Positions 5,442 through 9,984 of a stretch of 9,984 nucleotides of DNA are shown piece after piece; position 1 is the stretch's first letter, and each line of letters begins with the position of its first letter. The position numbers and the translations under genes are program-made. The notes under the pieces were generated by a model that saw only the letters and a list, made by a program, of their open reading frames with translations, made no database searches and was not told the DNA's origin. Source of the stretch: Nitrososphaerota archaeon (GTDB taxonomy: Archaea > Thermoproteota > Nitrososphaeria > Nitrososphaerales > UBA57); assembly GCA_016180375.1 (NCBI GenBank), contig JACPBJ010000002.1, forward strand, positions 1 through 9,984. The letters are read 5' to 3'.

Positions 5442-7856
5442 TTATAGAAGATAGAATAGCGGGAAGAGGAATATCCAGACTATGTCGACAAAGTGCCAGT
5501 AGATGCCGAAGTACTCAACAGTTCCATGATCATGTCCGAGATATCTGCCTTTCAAAACTCCTCCGATGATTACAGCTAGCGCTACAATTCCTCCAAGCAC
5601 ATGCGCGCCGTGGGCTCCTGTAGTTATGTAATACGTGCTGGAAATAGGACTAGCAGAGAGAGTAAACCCCTCATGGAATAGCTCCTGCCATTCTGTTGCC
5701 TTGTTATAGAGGAACCATAGAGCGAGGAATAACGTTAGTGCTAGCGAAGCAGCAACTCCTCCCTTTGAGCTTTTCTTTGAAAATACTACTGCCATAACTG
5801 CAGTAAAGCTGCTAGTAAGCAGTATGAAGGTGTTGATGGCACCATGCTGTATCTTGAAGATGGTATCAATCGCCGGCCATTCAGCAGTTCCTGCCCTTAT
5901 GAAGAGGAAAGCTCCTATGAAAACTCCAAAGAATATCACCTCTGACGCCATGAACGTCCATATTCCCATCTTCATCCTGCCGATATTCTTGAATGGCCAG
6001 CCTTCGAGAGTCTCATCCTCAGGGGCGACGAATTTCTCTCTTGCGAAGCCGTAGATTGCAAAGCCACCCATGATAAGAGCTGCAAAGAAAATCCAGAGAT
6101 AGACTATGCCTGCCGAAAAGCTCGCTGATGGGATGAAGGTAAGCGATACGATGCCAAAGAGTGCGAAGAATGCAAGTGCGGATAGAATTATTGGGAATGG
6201 ACTGAGGTGGCTCTGGTGTGGCAGACCATGGGGAGCCGAATAGCCTGAAGGAGTCCCTCCGTTAGCAAATGAAGTCAATTTTGGCAAGCTCACCGTACCA
6301 TCTGAATTAACCCGCGGAGTTTCTTCGAAGTTGTAGTCTGGTGGGGGCGAAGTTGTAGCCCATTCCAGAGTGAAAGCATTCCAAGGATTCGAACCGGCAG
6401 GAGCACCACTCCTCATGCTCGTGAATAGGTTGTAGAGAAGTAATAATTGGGCAAGGCCGAAGACGAACGCGCCTATCGTAGCAAGGAAATTATTAAATGC
6501 CCAAGCCTGCTCTGCGTATGTTACGACACGCCTAGGCATGTCATAGTTTATGAACATCGGGAAGTAGAGCAGATTGAAGCCTATGAAGGAAAGGGCAAAG
6601 TGGAGTTTCCCAAGACTCTCCTTATACATTCTGCCTGTTATCTTGGGGAACCAGTAGTAAAGGGCACCAATCAGAGCCACGGCACCTCCCCCAACCATCA
6701 CGTAATGGAAGTGTGCCACTACCCAATAAGTCCCTCTGAGGTGATGATCGATAGCAACGGAACCAAGGAATACTCCTGTTACTCCTCCGATAATGAAGAG
6801 CATTATGGAGCCCAACGCGAACAGTGCTGGAGTCTTGAGCTTGATCTTAGCGCGAACAAGACTCTCTATGAATGCAACAACTATTACATCAAATGGTAGT
6901 GAAACTGCTATAGTAGTTAGGGTAAATATCTTGGCAACGAGGGGGTCGTAGCCGGTAACAAACATATGGTGTCCCCAGACCATAAAACTGACCACAGCAG
7001 CTATTATAAGCCCAAGAATGATATATTTTCTGCCATACAACGGTCTGCGTGTGAATGAAGGGATCATATCGCCAACCGCGCCTATAGCAGGGAATAGGAC
7101 GATGTAGACTTCAGGATGCCCAAAGAACCAGAACACATGATCCCATAAAAGCGAGCCGCCTTCGGGAGCCGAAAAGTACATAGTACCTAGCGTTCTATCC
7201 ACCATGAGCATGGAAACACCCGCAAGGAATGAGGGGAAGGCGTATAGCATCATAAACACTGTAATTAGAATGCTCCAAGTGAACATGGGCATCTGCATGA
7301 GTTTCATGCCTGGAGCTCTCATCTTGAGTATTGTTGTGATGAAGTTCACTGAACTAATTGTTATGGAAACGATAAAGAGCACTAGGGCTCCAGCAGTAAG
7401 GTTTAGTCCTATATTCGGCGAATATCTTGCCGTGTTAAGGGGCGCATAAACTGTCCAGCCTCCGTCTGCGGGACCTACAAAGAAACTCACTAGTAGCATT
7501 ATGCCGCTGAAAAGATACAGCCAATAACTGAGTGCATTTATCCTAGGGAATGCAAGGTCCCTTGCACCTATCTGTAATGGCACAATATAGTTCGCGAATG
7601 AAAAGGCAAAGGGAGAAAGGAACCATAGAACCATTATGAGGCCATGCGTAGTAAATGCTTGGTTGTATGCTGCGCTGGAAAGGAAGGTGTTATTCGGTAC
7701 GGCGAGCTGAGTTCTGAGAAGTAAGGCCAAGGTACCTGAGAGGAACAGGAAGTATAGAGAAGTTACCAGATAGAGTATGCCTACGTCTTTGTGGTTGGTT
7801 GTGAAGAGCCACCTGCTGATTGATGAAGTTGGAGGTATTTGGTGATCCTCACTCAT
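5442..7856 (-). CDS. coxAC: Haem-copper oxidase, fused subunit I + subunit III
   Basis: An 804-residue catalytic subunit of an A-type aerobic terminal oxidase that reduces O2 to water and pumps protons. Subunit I (to about residue 535) has every metal ligand: H71 and H384 for the low-spin haem, H382 for the high-spin haem, and CuB ligands H247, H296 and H297, with Y251 of GHPEVY set for the His-Tyr cross-link. The D-channel is intact: N89, D100 (GARDLAFPRIN), N107 and E249. The K-channel segment, normally PTGIK, reads PFDVI (321-325). Subunit III (about 540-804) has seven helices, with ASEVIFF (637-643), GAHGAHVLGG and YWHFVDIVWIFLF near the end. I-III fusions occur in several bacteria and archaea. 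The ATG overlaps the coxB stop by 4 nt (ATGA). Confidence 0.96.
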   Translation of the reverse strand: MSEDHQIPPTSSISRWLFTTNHKDVGILYLVTSLYFLFLSGTLALLLRTQLAVPNNTFLSSAAYNQAFTTHGLIMVLWFLSPFAFSFANYIVPLQIGARDLAFPRINALSYWLYLFSGIMLLVSFFVGPADGGWTVYAPLNTARYSPNIGLNLTAGALVLFIVSITISSVNFITTILKMRAPGMKLMQMPMFTWSILITVFMMLYAFPSFLAGVSMLMVDRTLGTMYFSAPEGGSLLWDHVFWFFGHPEVYIVLFPAIGAVGDMIPSFTRRPLYGRKYIILGLIIAAVVSFMVWGHHMFVTGYDPLVAKIFTLTTIAVSLPFDVIVVAFIESLVRAKIKLKTPALFALGSIMLFIIGGVTGVFLGSVAIDHHLRGTYWVVAHFHYVMVGGGAVALIGALYYWFPKITGRMYKESLGKLHFALSFIGFNLLYFPMFINYDMPRRVVTYAEQAWAFNNFLATIGAFVFGLAQLLLLYNLFTSMRSGAPAGSNPWNAFTLEWATTSPPPDYNFEETPRVNSDGTVSLPKLTSFANGGTPSGYSAPHGLPHQSHLSPFPIILSALAFFALFGIVSLTFIPSASFSAGIVYLWIFFAALIMGGFAIYGFAREKFVAPEDETLEGWPFKNIGRMKMGIWTFMASEVIFFGVFIGAFLFIRAGTAEWPAIDTIFKIQHGAINTFILLTSSFTAVMAVVFSKKSSKGGVAASLALTLFLALWFLYNKATEWQELFHEGFTLSASPISSTYYITTGAHGAHVLGGIVALAVIIGGVLKGRYLGHDHGTVEYFGIYWHFVDIVWIFLFPLFYLL

Positions 7857-8530
7857 GGTTGCTGACCTCCTTGCTGCACAGGCGCATGTTGAATTTCACC
7901 AGGCTTAAGTTTAGAATACCAATCTTGGAATTCGTTCGGTTCCATAACGATCAATTTTGTCCTCATGAAGGTATGTCCTAAGCCACAGAACTCGTAACAA
8001 ACAATATTGTATTCGCCAGCATCCCTAGCGACAAACCATATTGTATTGACTCTACCGTTGAGAGCATCCTTCTTTATCTTGAACTCAAGAATTCCAAAAC
8101 TATGGAACACATCATCAGAATGAATTTTTACGATCACTACTTCATCTTTAGGAACTGTCATAACAGTATCCTGGTAATTGTTGGGATATTTGAACTTCCA
8201 GCCCCATTGGAATCCTGTAACTTCAACATTGAGAGTTCCTTGAGGAGGATTGTTAATCGCGTCAATGGCACCGAATGTTCCCCCTAGTAGTAGAGCAAGT
8301 ATTAAACTGGAAAGGGTTAGCGAGATTGCAACGGTTTTAATCTTTCCCCTATCTTCTGGAATTTTGCCAAGCATGGGAGCATCTTCAGGGTCAGGAGTTT
8401 TCGCTCCTTGATCTCTGAACCTTAACATCAGGTATGTCATCAACCCTAGGACTACAATTGAAACTAAAACGCCGAGGAACCAGAATTGATTAAAAAGCCC
8501 TATAAAGATCTCTGAGGTGTTTGAGACCAT
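7853..8530 (-). CDS. coxB: Cytochrome c oxidase subunit II with CuA centre
   Basis: The 225-residue subunit that takes electrons from the soluble-side donor and passes them to subunit I. Two N-terminal helices (about 13-37 and 66-90) anchor an outer cupredoxin domain. All CuA ligands are present: H143 (VFHSF), then C178, E180, C182, H186 and M189 in CYEFCGLGHTFM. The aromatic electron-entry block FQWGWKFKYPN lies at 107-117. An intact CuA site means this is not a quinol oxidase. The C-terminus is a short Gln/Pro-rich tail. It is the first gene of the - strand operon, and a TATA box at 8555-8563 predicts transcription start within a few bases of the ATG at 8530, so the message is nearly leaderless. 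The stop overlaps the start of the fused subunit I+III gene. Confidence 0.95.
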   Translation of the reverse strand: MVSNTSEIFIGLFNQFWFLGVLVSIVVLGLMTYLMLRFRDQGAKTPDPEDAPMLGKIPEDRGKIKTVAISLTLSSLILALLLGGTFGAIDAINNPPQGTLNVEVTGFQWGWKFKYPNNYQDTVMTVPKDEVVIVKIHSDDVFHSFGILEFKIKKDALNGRVNTIWFVARDAGEYNIVCYEFCGLGHTFMRTKLIVMEPNEFQDWYSKLKPGEIQHAPVQQGGQQP

Positions 8531-8554
8531 ACCACTTACAGTCTATGCTTTTGG

Positions 8555-8563
8555 TTATTTAAC
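8555..8563 (-). promoter_or_regulatory. TATA box of the oxidase operon
   Basis: GTTAAATAA on the - strand, centred about 29 nt from the coxB ATG. This predicts a start of transcription near 8534 and a leader of only a few bases, a common arrangement in archaea. Inferred from spacing and composition. Confidence 0.55.
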
Positions 8564-8617
8564 GATTTCTAGGTTGTACTAATTTGCGCATCTATGCTGC
8601 CACTTATACATTTCAAA

Positions 8618-8643
8618 CATTTTTTATATCGATATAAAAAATG
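8618..8643. repeat. Perfect 26-bp palindrome spanning the ctaA start codon
   Basis: The half-site CATTTTTTATATC is followed directly by its exact complement, so the last three bases are the ATG of ctaA. The sequence contains overlapping TATA-type elements on both strands. If used as a + strand TATA box it predicts transcription start near 8653, which is the second ATG of ctaA. It may be a symmetric promoter, an operator for a dimeric regulator, or both. Confidence 0.75.
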
Positions 8644-9087
8644 AATCCTGCAATGGTCAGCACTGGCACCGTAGCGATACTAGCATCAGTAATGGTCTAT
8701 ACGCTGATGATAATTGGAGCGTTCGTGAGGGCAAGTGGCTTTGGTCTTGCTTGTCCTGATTGGCCTACATGTCGTGGACAGGTAATTCCGGAATTTACTA
8801 CTCCAGTTATCGCAGAATATACTCACAGAATTGCTGCTGCACTCTCGACTTTGCTAGTTCTTACAACGATGGTACTAGCCATAAGAAGGCATAGAAAGAG
8901 TAGAGTTGCGTTGTTTGCAACACTTAGCTTTGGGTTAATTATCGCCCAAGTTCTTTTGGGCATGCTGACAGTGCTATCAGGCCTTGATCCGATCATTGGA
9001 ACTGCGCATTTAGCATTGGCGACTGCAGTTTTTGGCTCAACGGTAGTGACAGCAGTATTAGCGCGAAAAATAACAGTAGTTTCTTAG
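8641..9087 (+). CDS. ctaA: Haem A synthase, half-size four-helix form (CtaA/COX15)
   Basis: A 148-residue membrane enzyme that oxidises the C8 methyl group of haem O to the formyl group of haem A, the cofactor of the neighbouring oxidase. The first helix runs into GAFVRASGFGLACPDWPTC (26-44), the conserved loop with the cysteine pair C38 and C44. EYTHR follows, with E59 and H62, and the last helices carry H123 in TAHLALA. The usual bacterial and mitochondrial proteins have eight helices in two similar halves; this one has four, as in the archaeal half-size type that is thought to act as a dimer. ATG 8641 lies inside the 26-bp palindrome. ATG 8653 would fit a leaderless message from the TATA sequence in that palindrome. 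It diverges from the oxidase operon and is followed by ctaB. Confidence 0.92.
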   Translation: MNPAMVSTGTVAILASVMVYTLMIIGAFVRASGFGLACPDWPTCRGQVIPEFTTPVIAEYTHRIAAALSTLLVLTTMVLAIRRHRKSRVALFATLSFGLIIAQVLLGMLTVLSGLDPIIGTAHLALATAVFGSTVVTAVLARKITVVS

Positions 9088-9108
9088 CTCTGACTAATTG
9101 TTGGATTA

Positions 9109-9120
9109 ACCTTTTAAAGT
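9109..9120 (+). promoter_or_regulatory. TATA box upstream of ctaB
   Basis: CCTTTTAAAGT after a purine-rich GGATTAA. The centre near 9115 predicts transcription start at about 9139-9141, which coincides with the ATG of the 9-codon upstream frame. ctaB may therefore have its own promoter in addition to read-through from ctaA. Confidence 0.5.
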
Positions 9121-9138
9121 TCGCCGTTTTCAATTGTT

Positions 9139-9168
9139 ATGAGCAGTTTTGCGGCGTACGGAGCATGA
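9139..9168 (+). CDS. Possible leaderless 9-codon upstream ORF before ctaB
   Basis: ATG 9139 opens the frame MSSFAAYGA and stops at TGA 9166-9168, one base before the ctaB ATG at 9170. The predicted transcription start falls on or next to this ATG, so a leaderless ribosome could translate it and hand over to ctaB. Its existence as a translated peptide is inference; it could simply be a 30-nt leader. Confidence 0.3.
   Translation: MSSFAAYGA
9160..9163 (+). promoter_or_regulatory. Shine-Dalgarno site deciding the ctaB start
   Basis: GGAG ends 6 nt before ATG 9170. It favours this start over the in-frame TTG at 9149. It lies inside the 9-codon upstream frame, so ribosomes on that frame would cover it. 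Confidence 0.6.
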
Positions 9169-9169
9169 C

Positions 9170-9984
9170 ATGGCAGAGGAGTACGGTAAAGCTACTGTGA
9201 AAGGCACGAAGATCCGCTATCAGGAGGTTGCTCTGGACTACGTCAGGATATCAAAATTCAAAATCATCTCCTTGCTCGACTTTGTAGCGATCTCTGCTTT
9301 GTTGGTTGCCGGAGGGCCATCTGTCTCTATTCAGACTATACTTGCTCTGTTTGCAGCAGGTACGCTTGCTTCTGCCGGGGCAGAGGCGTTCAATGCCTAC
9401 CTCGACAGGGATATTGATAGTGTAATGGCAAGGACGATGAAGAGGCCTATACCTCTTGGCAGGATAAACCCTCCTGTAAGAGCACTGCAGTTCGGGACCG
9501 TAATGATAACAATGGCAACGGTGATATCATTAACAATGCTGAACGTTCTCAGCACTGCAATGATTCTTCTCGGTGCTTTCACATACATAGTAGTTTACAC
9601 GATTGTGCTCAAGAGGCGCACAAGTTGGAACATTGTGCTTGGAGGATTTGCAGGAAGTTTCGCCGCACTTGCTGGCTGGGCAGCAGCAACAGATTCTATT
9701 AGCCTGCCAGCATTGCTGATGGCATTCCTGATATTTCTGTGGACTCCGAGTCATTTCTGGAGTCTTGCTGTACTGACGAACAGAGACTACAAGACGGCTG
9801 GTATCCCAATGCTACCAGCCATAGTTGGAGAGAAGAAAGCAAGTAAGTACATAGTGCTCAATACGCTGTTGTTGATTCCATTTTCCCTTCTGTTTTACGT
9901 CCTTGGCTATAGCGGGCTCGTCTACCTCACCATAACGAGCATCGTTGGCTTATTGCTTCTGATTACAAACATAAAGATGCTCAA
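9170..9984 (+). CDS. ctaB: Haem O synthase / protohaem IX farnesyltransferase, partial at window end
   Basis: A membrane prenyltransferase of the UbiA family that joins a farnesyl group to protohaem IX to make haem O, the substrate of the neighbouring CtaA. At least 271 codons are in the window and the C-terminus is cut off by its end. The first Asp motif is NAYLDRDIDSVMARTMKRPIP (written here in two parts: NAYLDRDID and SVMARTMKRPIP, about residues 77-97). YTIVLKRRTSWNIVLGGFAG follows, then FLWTPSHFWSLA and NRDYKTAGIPMLP, the combination that separates CtaB from lipid and quinone prenyltransferases. ATG 9170 has a GGAG 6 nt upstream; the in-frame TTG at 9149 is a weaker choice, and TGA 9140-9142 closes the frame above it. 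With ctaA it forms a haem A supply unit beside the oxidase genes. Confidence 0.94.
   Translation, partial: MAEEYGKATVKGTKIRYQEVALDYVRISKFKIISLLDFVAISALLVAGGPSVSIQTILALFAAGTLASAGAEAFNAYLDRDIDSVMARTMKRPIPLGRINPPVRALQFGTVMITMATVISLTMLNVLSTAMILLGAFTYIVVYTIVLKRRTSWNIVLGGFAGSFAALAGWAAATDSISLPALLMAFLIFLWTPSHFWSLAVLTNRDYKTAGIPMLPAIVGEKKASKYIVLNTLLLIPFSLLFYVLGYSGLVYLTITSIVGLLLLITNIKML

Noticed and set aside
6447..6899. 150-codon open frame on the + strand inside the oxidase subunit I gene
   Set aside because: It is antisense to conserved haem-ligand regions and its product shows no recognisable fold; a codon-bias shadow is the simpler view.

Overview
The window is archaeal and most likely comes from a member of the TACK group, with Nitrososphaerota (Thaumarchaeota) or a close relative as my best guess. 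The signs are: an archaeal-type digeranylgeranylglyceryl phosphate synthase directly coupled to the large subunit of clamp-loader RFC, a tRNA-Tyr broken by three introns, TATA boxes about 25 nt upstream of starts that have almost no leader, a JAMM/MPN+ metalloprotease, a fused subunit I+III haem-copper oxidase, and a half-size haem A synthase. The lineage is inferred from gene content; no ribosomal marker is present.

Left part (2-2414, + strand): three tightly coupled genes, lipid prenyltransferase (DGGGP synthase) > RFC large subunit > a small protein with eight cysteines. Consecutive reading frames overlap by 4 nt (TTGA if RFC-L starts at TTG 850, and ATGA). A tRNA-Tyr(GUA) gene follows convergently on the - strand (2418-2578), with introns of 44, 22 and 18 nt. 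From 2579 to 2946 there is no intact gene. This stretch holds the tRNA promoter, a TATA-like site followed by a stem-loop, and a small zinc-protein gene on the - strand that reads through only if one base is removed.

Middle (2947-8530, - strand): read in the direction of transcription, the terminal oxidase operon is coxB (CuA subunit II) > fused coxA-coxC (subunits I and III) > a subunit IV-like protein > a membrane-anchored cupredoxin > a polytopic membrane protein with Cys-Cys and Cys-x2-Cys motifs. Beyond it, with its own TATA box, come a three-helix membrane protein and a JAMM protease. Together the oxidase genes form an aerobic, proton-pumping A-type haem-copper oxidase, with the cupredoxin as the likely electron donor or carrier.

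Right part (8641-9984, + strand): haem A synthase (ctaA/COX15, half-size) and haem O synthase (ctaB, running off the end of the window) diverge from the oxidase operon. They supply its haem: CtaB farnesylates protohaem to haem O, and CtaA oxidises haem O to haem A. The divergent region between coxB and ctaA contains a perfect 26-bp palindrome that includes the ctaA start codon, and ctaB is preceded by a possible leaderless 9-codon upstream ORF.

No CRISPR array, insertion sequence, phage gene or clear mobile element was seen. The least ordinary items are the three-intron tRNA-Tyr, the broken small zinc-protein gene, the JAMM gene lacking a standard start, the start-codon palindrome, the altered K-channel segment of the oxidase and the Cys-motif membrane protein in the oxidase operon.
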